Source of the DNA: Hydrogenophaga sp.
Lineage (GTDB): Bacteria; Pseudomonadota; Gammaproteobacteria; Burkholderiales; Burkholderiaceae_C
Direction: 5' to 3'
Length of the DNA stretch: 46,592 bases
Assembly: GCF_030656115.1 (NCBI RefSeq)
Contig: NZ_JAUSOO010000096.1
Location: 1-46,592, forward strand
Part shown: in pieces, positions 1 to 6,717 of the stretch
Numbering within the stretch: position 1 is the first letter of the stretch
How the letters are laid out: every line of letters starts with the position of its first letter
Translations under genes and position numbers: made by a program
Notes under the pieces: generated by a model
What the model was told of the DNA's origin: nothing
Database searches by the model: none
The model's input: only the letters and a program-made list of their open reading frames with translations

Positions 1-66
1 GGGTTGCGCCACGTAGGCGGGAAAGGTGAAACCGTCGGCGGAAGTGAGTTCAACGAACTGGCCCAT
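1..66 (-). CDS. Dienelactone hydrolase family protein (5' end only)
   Basis: Only the first 22 codons lie in the window; the gene runs off the left edge. The ATG at 66 is preceded by a good ribosome site (CAGGAG, 6 nt away). The peptide begins MGQFVELTSADGFTFPAYVA, which resembles the N-terminus of dienelactone hydrolase family alpha/beta hydrolases; these open carboxymethylenebutenolide-type lactones or act on related esters. The catalytic triad is outside the window, so the family call rests on the N-terminus alone. It is the likely upstream partner of the isomerase-like gene that follows on the same strand. Confidence 0.55.
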   Translation of the reverse strand, partial: MGQFVELTSADGFTFPAYVAQP

Positions 67-102
67 GCAATGCTCCTGTGTGTTGGTTTTTGAAATGGAA
101 AC

Positions 103-702
103 TCAGGCCGCCAAGCGGCGCTCAACGAAATCGAGCCGGTCCTGGCCCCAGAAAATCTCGCCTTCCACGACGTAGCTTGGCGCACCAAACACCCCGGCGT
201 CAACCGCCTCGCGGGTGTGCTGCGCATACAGCGCCCGGTTGTCAGCGTCCTGGGCCTGCGCCAGCCGCTGGGCGTCCAGCCCACAGTCGGCCAGCACAGC
301 GGCCAGTTCGGCGGCGTCGGCCATGTGGCGCTCTTGCGCCCAGATGGCCTGCCCGATGGCGCCCGTGAGCCGCATGGCAGCGGCTGCGCCGTCGTGCGTG
401 GCCACCGCCGTGATGAGCAGGGCTGCAGGGTCGCCGGACAACGGAAAGTGGCGCGGCTGCGGGTTCAAAGGCACGCCCAGCGCTTCGCTGAAACGGCGCA
501 ACTCCACCAGCCGGTAGGCCTGGCGCTGCGGGGCACGCTGCGGCAAGGGCAGACCGCCCGACACCGCAAATACCTGCCCAAAGTCCACCGGGCGCACGCG
601 CACCTCGGTGTCCGTGCGCTGCAGCAATTCGGTCAGCCGGGCATGTCCCAGGTACATCCAGGGGCTTTGGGGGGCGAAGTAATAGTCGAGTGTGCGACGC
701 AT
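103..702 (-). CDS. 2-hydroxychromene-2-carboxylate isomerase / DsbA-family protein
   Basis: The protein has 199 residues, the usual size for the NahD-like branch of the DsbA/kappa-GST thioredoxin fold. It opens MRRTLDYYFAPQSPWMYLG, where the Ser-Pro-Trp/Tyr segment replaces the CxxC of true disulfide oxidoreductases. It ends with the family block GVFGAPSYVVEGEIFWGQDR. The best-known family reaction is glutathione-dependent isomerisation of 2-hydroxychromene-2-carboxylate in naphthalene breakdown, but many homologues serve other aromatic routes, so the substrate here is open. The start at 702 is chosen because AGGAGACACCC sits directly before the ATG; longer in-frame starts reach into the divergent SDR gene. 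It is divergent from the SDR gene at 788. Confidence 0.8.
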   Translation of the reverse strand: MRRTLDYYFAPQSPWMYLGHARLTELLQRTDTEVRVRPVDFGQVFAVSGGLPLPQRAPQRQAYRLVELRRFSEALGVPLNPQPRHFPLSGDPAALLITAVATHDGAAAAMRLTGAIGQAIWAQERHMADAAELAAVLADCGLDAQRLAQAQDADNRALYAQHTREAVDAGVFGAPSYVVEGEIFWGQDRLDFVERRLAA

Positions 703-718
703 GGGTGTCTCCTGGCGC

Positions 719-755
719 TGTTGTAATGATGGAATTCTGTGAGCCCGTGTTGTAA
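719..755. repeat. Direct repeat TGTTGTAA in the divergent promoter region
   Basis: The octamer TGTTGTAA occurs at 719-726 and again at 748-755, 29 bp apart, in the short gap between the isomerase-like gene (start 702, minus) and the SDR gene (start 788, plus). GATG follows each copy after one or two bases. The placement fits binding sites for a regulator acting on one or both genes, but no protein can be assigned. Confidence 0.3.
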
Positions 756-787
756 GCGATGCCACCCTTTTTTGCAGGAGATCGGTG

Positions 788-1534
788 ATGAACCCCGTGC
801 TTTTGATCACAGGCGCCAGCCGCGGCATCGGTGCCGCCACCGCCTGGCTGGCCGCGCAGCAGGGCTGGGCGGTGGCGGTGAATTACACCGCCAACTCGCT
901 GGCGGCCGACGAGGTGGTGCGCCGCATCCGCGCCGGCGGCGGCACCGCCATGGCGGTGCAGGCCGACGTGGCCAACGAGGCCCAGGTGCTGGCCATGTTT
1001 GCCCGCGTGGACGCCAAGCTCGGGCCGCTGAGCGGTCTGGTGAACAACGCCGGCGTGGTGGACGTGAGCGCGCGCGTGGACGAGATGGACATGGCCCGCT
1101 GGCGCCGCATGTTTGACATCAACGTGCTGGGCTCCATGTTGTGCGCCCGCGAGGCCGTGCGGCGCATGAGCACCCGGCATGGCGGCAGCGGAGGCGCCAT
1201 CGTCAACGTGTCCAGCGCGGCATCGCGCCTGGGCTCGCCGGGCCAGTACGTGGATTACGCGGCAGCCAAGGGCGCCATCGACGCCTTCACCATCGGGCTG
1301 GCCAAGGAAGTGGCCGCCGAGGGCATTCGCGTCAACGCGGTGCGCCCGGGCCTGATCGAGACCGAGATTCACGCCTCGGGCGGCCTGCCCAACCGGGTGC
1401 AAGACCTGAAGCACCTGGTGCCCATGCAGCGCGGCGGCACGGCCGACGAGGTGGCGCAGGCCATTGTCTGGCTGTTGTCACCCGCAGCCAGTTACACCAC
1501 CATGAGCCTGCTGGATGTGTCCGGTGGCCGCTGA
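788..1534 (+). CDS. SDR family NAD(P)-dependent oxidoreductase
   Basis: This is a classical short-chain dehydrogenase/reductase of 248 residues. The Rossmann motif TGASRGIG is at residues 8-15, NNAG lies near residue 86, and the catalytic Tyr-x-x-x-Lys is in VDYAAAKGAIDAF. Its closest functional class is the 3-oxoacyl-ACP reductase (FabG)-like reductases, but the substrate cannot be read from sequence. The ATG at 788 is preferred over the GTG at 785 because AGGAG at 776-780 is better spaced. It is followed after 15 nt by a MaoC-type hydratase; this pairing is common in acyl-CoA or modified beta-oxidation routes, so a shared acyl-CoA pathway is a reasonable inference. Confidence 0.85.
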   Translation: MNPVLLITGASRGIGAATAWLAAQQGWAVAVNYTANSLAADEVVRRIRAGGGTAMAVQADVANEAQVLAMFARVDAKLGPLSGLVNNAGVVDVSARVDEMDMARWRRMFDINVLGSMLCAREAVRRMSTRHGGSGGAIVNVSSAASRLGSPGQYVDYAAAKGAIDAFTIGLAKEVAAEGIRVNAVRPGLIETEIHASGGLPNRVQDLKHLVPMQRGGTADEVAQAIVWLLSPAASYTTMSLLDVSGGR

Positions 1535-1549
1535 TTCAGAAAGAACCCC

Positions 1550-2047
1550 ATGACCGCCACCACCCCCGAACAAAGCCCGCACATCAAGATCTGGTGGGAA
1601 GACCTGGAGATCGGCCAGGTCCGTGACCTGGGCAGCGTCTCGCCGACGAAGGAACAGATCATCGCGTTTGCCAGCCAGTTCGACCCGCAACCGTTTCACC
1701 TGAGCGAAGAAGGCGGCCAGGCTTCCGTGTTTGGCGCCTTGAGTGCCAGCGGCTGGCACACCTGTGCCATGGCCATGCGGCTGATGGTGACGAACTTTTT
1801 GCATGAAACGTCCAGCCTGGGTTCGCCCGGTCTGGAAAGCCTGAAATGGACCCAACCGGTCTATCCTGGCGATGTGCTGCGGCTGCAGCACACCATCACC
1901 GAAAAGCGCGCCATGAGCAAACGGCTTGATGTGGGCCTGGTGCGCACGGTCTGGGAAATGTTCAACCAGCATGGCGTCAAGGTGCTGCACATGGAGGGTT
2001 ACGGCATGTTCCGCAGACGCACGCCCGGTGCTCCAGGCAACGCATGA
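1550..2047 (+). CDS. MaoC family (hot-dog fold) dehydratase/hydratase
   Basis: The 165-residue protein shows the MaoC/R-specific enoyl-CoA hydratase signature FDPQPFHLSEE followed by FGALSASGWHTCAM, where the Asp and His of the hydratase motif fall. Single-domain MaoC proteins of this size usually hydrate enoyl-CoA thioesters. It lies 15 nt downstream of the SDR gene, so the two are probably co-transcribed and may perform hydration and oxidation steps of one acyl-CoA route. The physiological substrate is unknown. Confidence 0.82.
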   Translation: MTATTPEQSPHIKIWWEDLEIGQVRDLGSVSPTKEQIIAFASQFDPQPFHLSEEGGQASVFGALSASGWHTCAMAMRLMVTNFLHETSSLGSPGLESLKWTQPVYPGDVLRLQHTITEKRAMSKRLDVGLVRTVWEMFNQHGVKVLHMEGYGMFRRRTPGAPGNA

Positions 2048-2108
2048 ATGCACCCTGAAAGGTGCTGATGCGGTGCGTTGGCGCGCTTCCTGCCCCACAA
2101 TCCGCCCC

Positions 2109-2729
2109 ATGGATTTCAAACCCCTCATCACCTTGCTGGCCATCGTCAACCCGCTGGCCATCGTTCCGTTTTTCATCCACTACACGCAGGGCTTCACGTC
2201 GGCGCAGCGCAAGCGCACCATCCTGATCTCGTCCGTCAGCGCGTTTGCGGTCATCGCCACCTGCGCCATTGTCGGCCTGCAGATTCTGGAGTTTTTCGGC
2301 ATTTCGCTGGCCAGCTTTCAGGTCGGCGGCGGCATGCTGCTGCTCACCTCGGCGCTGTCGATGCTGAACGCCCAGCCGGCGGAAGCCAAGACCACGCAGG
2401 GCGAGGTGGACGACGCCTCGGCCCGCGCCTCCATTGCGGTGGTGCCGCTCACCATTCCCCTGCTCACCGGCCCGGCCACCATGTCCACCGTGGTGATTTA
2501 CGCCGACCAGGCCAAGACCTTCTTCCAGCATGCCGCGCTGGTCGGCTACGGCGTGGTGATCGCGCTGGCCACCGCCGTGTGCTTTGCGTTGGCACGGCCC
2601 ATTGCGCGCCTCATGGGCCAGACGGGCATCAACGTCATGACCCGGCTGATGGGCCTGATCCTGGCCGCGCTGGCGGTGGAGGTGATGGCGGCCGGGTTGG
2701 TGAAGCTGTTTCCGGCGTTGGCTGGCTGA
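2109..2729 (+). CDS. MarC family integral membrane protein
   Basis: This 206-residue, very hydrophobic protein has about six predicted membrane segments and the family features LLAIVNPLAIVPFFI at the N-terminus and LTIPLLTGPATMSTV in the middle. MarC/SNARE-like proteins are inner-membrane proteins of unsettled function; the old link to multiple antibiotic resistance has not held up. It lies about 60 nt after the MaoC gene and converges on the TRAP binding-protein gene. It may be a neighbour of the catabolic genes rather than part of their pathway. Confidence 0.85.
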   Translation: MDFKPLITLLAIVNPLAIVPFFIHYTQGFTSAQRKRTILISSVSAFAVIATCAIVGLQILEFFGISLASFQVGGGMLLLTSALSMLNAQPAEAKTTQGEVDDASARASIAVVPLTIPLLTGPATMSTVVIYADQAKTFFQHAALVGYGVVIALATAVCFALARPIARLMGQTGINVMTRLMGLILAALAVEVMAAGLVKLFPALAG

Positions 2730-2735
2730 AGAACC

Positions 2736-2754
2736 CGGCACAACGGCCGTGCCG
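2736..2754. terminator. Short hairpin between convergent genes (possible terminator)
   Basis: CGGCAC at 2736-2741 pairs with GTGCCG at 2749-2754 across a 7-nt loop, just after the marC stop and before the convergent dctP-like stop. There is no T-run on either side, so intrinsic termination is not certain. Confidence 0.3.
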
Positions 2755-2811
2755 CCGCCAGCAACGGCGGTTCAAACCCGCCTGCGCAGGCCGTGCGGAC
2801 ACCGCGTGGTT

Positions 2812-3825
2812 TTATTTCAGTTTCTGCGTCTCGGCCCGGAACTCGGCCAGCACCGCGCGGGCGTTCTTCAGACCGCGCCCTTCCGCCGCCGCCACCCAGC
2901 GGTCTTCCAGCGCGGCCTGTTTGGCCTTGACATCGTCCACAAACGCCGCGCTCGCCATCTGGCGCTGCACACCGGTCTGCTTTTGAATGTCGCGGGAAGC
3001 GGCGTCGGTGCGGTCCCACCCGGCGGCAAACAAGCGGGCCGCCGCTTCGCCCGACACCTTGTCGATCACGGCGCGCTCTTCGGGCTTGAGGCTGTTGTAC
3101 TTGGCCGGGTTCATCATGAAGACGAAGCTGGTGTTGTAGAGCCCTCCCGGGAAGGTGGTGGCGTACTTGACCATGGACAGCCGCATGGACTGCAGCGACT
3201 CGTCGGGGAAAAAAGTGCCGTCCATCACGCCGGTGGACAGCAACTCGAACGAATCGGTGGCGGGCTTGAGTGTGGTGTTCCAGCCCATCAATTTGGACAA
3301 CTCATTGATGTTGCCACCACCGATGCGGAACTTGAGCTTGCCCGCTTCAGCAGCACTGGTCACGGGCTGTTTGACCGTGAAGATGATGCCCGGGCCGTGC
3401 GTGAACACGGCCAGCGTCTTCACGCCGCGGTGCTCACCCAGCGGGGCAAAGTACTTGTCGTAAATGCGTTGGTAAGCCACGGTGGTGGCGGTAGACGAAT
3501 CGCCCAGAAAGGGGAACTCGGCCACCTGGGTGAACACGAAGCGCCCGGGCGTGTAGCCGTCCACCGTGTAGGACACGTCGGCCAGGCCATCGCGCACGGC
3601 GTCGAAGGTGCCCGGCGGCGCGGAAACCGGCTTGGCGAGCAGGTTGCATTTGACACTGCCGCTGGTGCCTTTCTCCACCGCTTCGCACCACTGGTTTTGC
3701 GCCACGGTGGCGCCGTGCGAAGGCGGCAGCCAGGTCGACACCTGCAGCACGGTCTGCGCCTGTGCGGCGTTGGCCGCGAAACAGGCCACGGCGATCGGGG
3801 CCCAGCGAAAGAAGGTCTTTGTCAT
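2812..3825 (-). CDS. TRAP transporter substrate-binding protein, DctP family
   Basis: The 337-residue precursor begins MTKTFFRWAPIAVACFAANA with a cleavage-like AQA near residue 23, so export to the periplasm is expected. The mature part has the DctP/TAXI-like pattern LQVSTWLPPSHG near the start and LKFRIGGGN followed by PATDSFELLSTGVMDGTFFP, typical of TRAP binding proteins for organic or aromatic acids. The start at 3825 follows AGGAGACACC. It lies 56 nt downstream of the Rieske oxygenase gene and probably shares its transcript. The membrane components DctQ and DctM are not next to it, which is unusual; it may borrow another system or act as an orphan binding protein. Confidence 0.85.
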   Translation of the reverse strand: MTKTFFRWAPIAVACFAANAAQAQTVLQVSTWLPPSHGATVAQNQWCEAVEKGTSGSVKCNLLAKPVSAPPGTFDAVRDGLADVSYTVDGYTPGRFVFTQVAEFPFLGDSSTATTVAYQRIYDKYFAPLGEHRGVKTLAVFTHGPGIIFTVKQPVTSAAEAGKLKFRIGGGNINELSKLMGWNTTLKPATDSFELLSTGVMDGTFFPDESLQSMRLSMVKYATTFPGGLYNTSFVFMMNPAKYNSLKPEERAVIDKVSGEAAARLFAAGWDRTDAASRDIQKQTGVQRQMASAAFVDDVKAKQAALEDRWVAAAEGRGLKNARAVLAEFRAETQKLK

Positions 3826-3881
3826 GGTGTCTCCTGGTGGTGATGGGGCAAAGGGAACGGGGAAATCCGAACGGAAAAACA

Positions 3882-4952
3882 TCAGCCTGGGGCGTGCGCT
3901 CTGGCCTGGTGCTCGGCCGCCACACGGGTTTCAAGCAGGCGACGGAACTGGATCAGCGCCGCGTCCATGGCCAGCGGCAGCATGGGCCGCGTGGGGTCCA
4001 GCGCGATGTTGCGGTGCTGCGCGGTGATCATGTCTCGGTCTTCGTTGAAGGCACCGAGCAGGCTGTTGTAAATGCTCTCGGTCACGCTCTCATCGCCTTC
4101 GTCCGCCCGATGCGACTGCTGAAAAAAGTAGTGCGTGCTGGTTTCGGTTTCGGGCGTGAGCGTCTGGCAGCTGTGCAGCCGCACCGAGGGGCCGGGCGCG
4201 TCGGGCGCGGCGCCGGTGGGGCGACCGCCCGAGTGCATGAGCAGCGTGGCCGGCAGCAGGAAGTCGTAGACGAACCAGCGGTCGAGGTTGGTGTCGAAGC
4301 GGCGGAAGCGCTGGTAGAACGGTGGCGCCGGCACATCGTTCACGTGGCGCGAGACCTGGATGCCCATTTGCGGCCAGTCGGGGGTGGCGCCGGGCACCGG
4401 CTCGATGGTGGGCCGGGCCTGCGCGATGCGGGTGGAGCCGCCCAGGCTTTTTTCGTGCACGTAGCTCAGGTGCGAAAAGTCGAGCAGGTTGTCGCAGATC
4501 AGCAGGTAGGGCGTGCCGTAGTGCAGGTAGCCCGGCTGGTGTTTCCAGTCGGGGCTCTCGCACGAAAAGTTGTCGGGCAGCAGCGCGGTGTCGGCCAGCG
4601 CCGGGTCGCCCATCCACACAAACACCCAGTTGTTCTTCTGCACCACCGGGTAGCTGCGCACACAGGCCTTGGGGGGCACCACGTCCAGCCCCGGAATCTC
4701 GATGCAGCGGCCCGAGGGTTCGAACTTCATGCCGTGGTAGCCACAGCGCACGTTGTCGCCTTCGCGGCGCCCCACCGACAGTGGGGCGTGGCGGTGGCAA
4801 CAGCGGTCTTCCAGCGCCACCAGCCCGCCGTCCGCTGTGCGGTAGACCAGCACCGGCTCGCCGAGCACGGTGCGGGTGAAGAGTTGGGGCGCGTCAGCAG
4901 TGGGAATCTCGTGCCCCCAGGCGATGACGTACCAGCAGTTGCGTAGCCACAT
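3882..4952 (-). CDS. Rieske [2Fe-2S] aromatic ring-hydroxylating / O-demethylating oxygenase (VanA-like)
   Basis: The 356-residue protein has a Rieske domain with RCCHRHAPLS (Cys-x-His) and VRCGYHGMKF (Cys-x-x-His), followed by the mononuclear iron region containing NLLDFSHLSYVHEKSLGG. Its length and motif spacing fit the VanA-type oxygenases (vanillate O-demethylase and related enzymes), which need a separate FAD/FMN ferredoxin reductase. No such reductase lies beside it; the dmpP and tmoF reductases far away belong to other complexes. AGGAGACCGCCC precedes the ATG at 4952. A LuxR-type regulator lies upstream and a TRAP binding protein downstream, which suggests uptake and oxidation of one aromatic acid. 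The substrate is unknown. Confidence 0.88.
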   Translation of the reverse strand: MWLRNCWYVIAWGHEIPTADAPQLFTRTVLGEPVLVYRTADGGLVALEDRCCHRHAPLSVGRREGDNVRCGYHGMKFEPSGRCIEIPGLDVVPPKACVRSYPVVQKNNWVFVWMGDPALADTALLPDNFSCESPDWKHQPGYLHYGTPYLLICDNLLDFSHLSYVHEKSLGGSTRIAQARPTIEPVPGATPDWPQMGIQVSRHVNDVPAPPFYQRFRRFDTNLDRWFVYDFLLPATLLMHSGGRPTGAAPDAPGPSVRLHSCQTLTPETETSTHYFFQQSHRADEGDESVTESIYNSLLGAFNEDRDMITAQHRNIALDPTRPMLPLAMDAALIQFRRLLETRVAAEHQARAHAPG

Positions 4953-5014
4953 GGGCGGTCTCCTTGGTCGGTGTTGCTGTGCGTCTCCATGCTAGGCGCA
5001 GTGAACACACGCCT

Positions 5015-5056
5015 TGTCCCCGTCGAGGGGGACAGACAGGGGCTTTGCAGCGCCCC
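5015..5056. terminator. Tandem GC-rich hairpins between the LuxR-type and Rieske genes
   Basis: TGTCCCC (5015-5021) pairs perfectly with GGGGACA (5028-5034), and GGGGC (5039-5043) pairs with GCCCC (5052-5056). The pair occupies the gap between the stop of the LuxR-type gene (5066) and the start of the Rieske gene (4952). It may end or attenuate read-through from the regulator genes; no T-run follows. Confidence 0.35.
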
Positions 5057-5065
5057 CGGGCAGGA

Positions 5066-5884
5066 TCACCCCAACAACCGAGCCAACCCGAAACGCTGCG
5101 CCGGCAGACCGGCCTCTGCCAGCTTCTGGTAGGCGCGTTTGCGCAGCGTGATCACGGTGGACGGCGCCACGTCCAGATCGGCAGCGATGCCGTCGGCGCT
5201 GAACCCCAGCGCGATGCGTGCGCACACGGCGCGCTCGCGTGGCGACAGCGAAGGCGCCAGCCGCTGCAGGCGCCGCTCACCCTCGGTAAGACGGTGCTCG
5301 CGCCCCAACTGCGCGGCCACACCGGTGCGCCAGCCTGCCGCGTGCGCCTGGCGCAGCAGCGGGGCCAGACCCAGCAGGCACTCAACCTCCTGCGGCATGA
5401 AGCAACCCTGGCGTTCGTCGCGGTAGAGGTGGATCACCTGCACCTGGCCCGGCGCGGGCGCGTGCATGAGGGTGAAACGGTCGGTCAACCGCTCGCGCTC
5501 GTAGATGTCGGCGCGCCAGCCGGCGTCAGGCAGTTGGTCGGCCCGGCAATGCAGGGCCACGCCCTCGCGTCCGGGCCGCCCCGTGAGCTGGTGCGCCAAC
5601 GGCAAGATGGCGTCGCGCCGGTAATAGTGCCGTCGGTAAATGCCAAAACAGTGCGCCACCACCGAGCGCTCCTGCGGGCGCGACGCACTGCCTTCCACCA
5701 GCTCGGGCTGGTTGCTGCACAGGCGCACCAGCGAGAGGTAGTCCACCGGCACCACCGTCTGTACCGCCTGCAGCAGGGCGTCGGCGCTGGACGGCGACAA
5801 GGCCACATTGAGCAGGGCCGCGACCGCACGCGACGGCACCGCCGCGTCGGTGTGGGGGGTGGGCAGATCCCAGATGGGTGACAT
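5066..5884 (-). CDS. LuxR-family helix-turn-helix transcriptional regulator
   Basis: The C-terminal third carries a LuxR/GerE-type helix-turn-helix beginning LSPRERAVCARIALGFSADG and continuing through VAPSTVITLRKRAYQKL. The N-terminal region of about 200 residues matches no sensor domain I recognise and is not a receiver, since it lacks the acidic pocket and phospho-Asp pattern. The likely ATG is at 5884 (272 residues); a TTG at 5908 would add eight residues and neither has a strong ribosome site. Regulators of this layout are often found beside Rieske oxygenase genes, so control of the Rieske-DctP pair is the simplest inference. Confidence 0.75.
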   Translation of the reverse strand: MSPIWDLPTPHTDAAVPSRAVAALLNVALSPSSADALLQAVQTVVPVDYLSLVRLCSNQPELVEGSASRPQERSVVAHCFGIYRRHYYRRDAILPLAHQLTGRPGREGVALHCRADQLPDAGWRADIYERERLTDRFTLMHAPAPGQVQVIHLYRDERQGCFMPQEVECLLGLAPLLRQAHAAGWRTGVAAQLGREHRLTEGERRLQRLAPSLSPRERAVCARIALGFSADGIAADLDVAPSTVITLRKRAYQKLAEAGLPAQRFGLARLLG

Positions 5885-5938
5885 GAAGCGATTCTGGGGG
5901 GCCGGCAACCACCCGTCTACCGGGCTTTCCCGCCATGT

Positions 5939-6694
5939 TCAGGCCGCCAAGCCCAGCTCGGCGCCCGACGGCTGCGCTGGCGGCGGGTGGTTCGCCGCCT
6001 GTTGCACCAGGATGTCACAGGTCAACCGGATGTGTGCCTCCAGCGCCAGCGCGGCGCGCGCTTCCTGGCGCGCGATGGCGGCGGTGTAAATGCGGGCGTG
6101 CTCGTCGTGCACGTCCCGGTGCACCGCCTGCGTGGCGCCCATGCGAATGGCGACATGCCGGTAGCGCTCGCCATGGCGGTAGAGAAGGCCCAGCAGGTGT
6201 TTGCTCCAGGGCGATCGGTGCGCAGAAATCAAGGCTTCGTGAAAGCGCTTGTTGGCCACCTCCCAGCGCTGATGCTCCAGACCGCCCGGCTGCTGCTCGG
6301 CGTCGGTCAGGGCCGCAAAGGCCTGCGTCAGGTCGCTCTCCCAGCGCGCGTCACCGAGGCGGATCGACTGGCGCAGGGCTTCGGTTTCCAGCATCACGCG
6401 GGTGTCGGTCAGGTCTTTCAGGTCGGCCAGCGAGATCTCGGCCACGCGGTAGCCGCGCTGGCCTTCGACCGTGACCAGCGCATCGGACACCAACAGCGCC
6501 AACGCTTCGCGCAGCGTGCCGGCGCCGACGGCGTAACGGTCTTTCAGGTGTTCGACACGCAGGCGCTCGCCCGGCGCGAGGCGCCCCTGCACGATGTCCT
6601 GCCGCACCGCCAGGTACGCCCGCTCGGACAGGGTGCGCGGCGATTCGCTGGCCGAGCGCAGCAGGTGGTCGGTGAACGTCTGGTTGGGCAGCAT
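5939..6694 (-). CDS. GntR family (FCD subfamily) regulator, AphS/PhcS-like
   Basis: A winged HTH of GntR type occupies roughly the first 80 residues (LSERAYLAVRQDIVQGRLAPGE, with YAVGAGTLREALALL). It is followed by an all-helical FCD ligand domain with the expected His/Asp metal-site pattern (FHEALISAHRS, HDEH). The ATG at 6694 is used; a TTG at 6721 would overlap the dmpR stop as TTGA. In Comamonas testosteroni the GntR-type repressor AphS/PhcS silences the phenol operon, and this gene abuts the DmpR-type activator of a phenol operon. A matching repressor role is an inference from family and context, not shown by sequence. Confidence 0.75.
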   Translation of the reverse strand: MLPNQTFTDHLLRSASESPRTLSERAYLAVRQDIVQGRLAPGERLRVEHLKDRYAVGAGTLREALALLVSDALVTVEGQRGYRVAEISLADLKDLTDTRVMLETEALRQSIRLGDARWESDLTQAFAALTDAEQQPGGLEHQRWEVANKRFHEALISAHRSPWSKHLLGLLYRHGERYRHVAIRMGATQAVHRDVHDEHARIYTAAIARQEARAALALEAHIRLTCDILVQQAANHPPPAQPSGAELGLAA

Positions 6695-6717
6695 AGGGTT
6701 GGTCCCGGTCACGGTTT

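Noticed and set aside
242..1414. Long minus-strand open frame of 390 codons over the isomerase and SDR genes
   Set aside because: It is antisense to clear SDR and isomerase coding sequence, rich in His/Ala/Gly as GC-rich shadow frames are, and shows no family motif.
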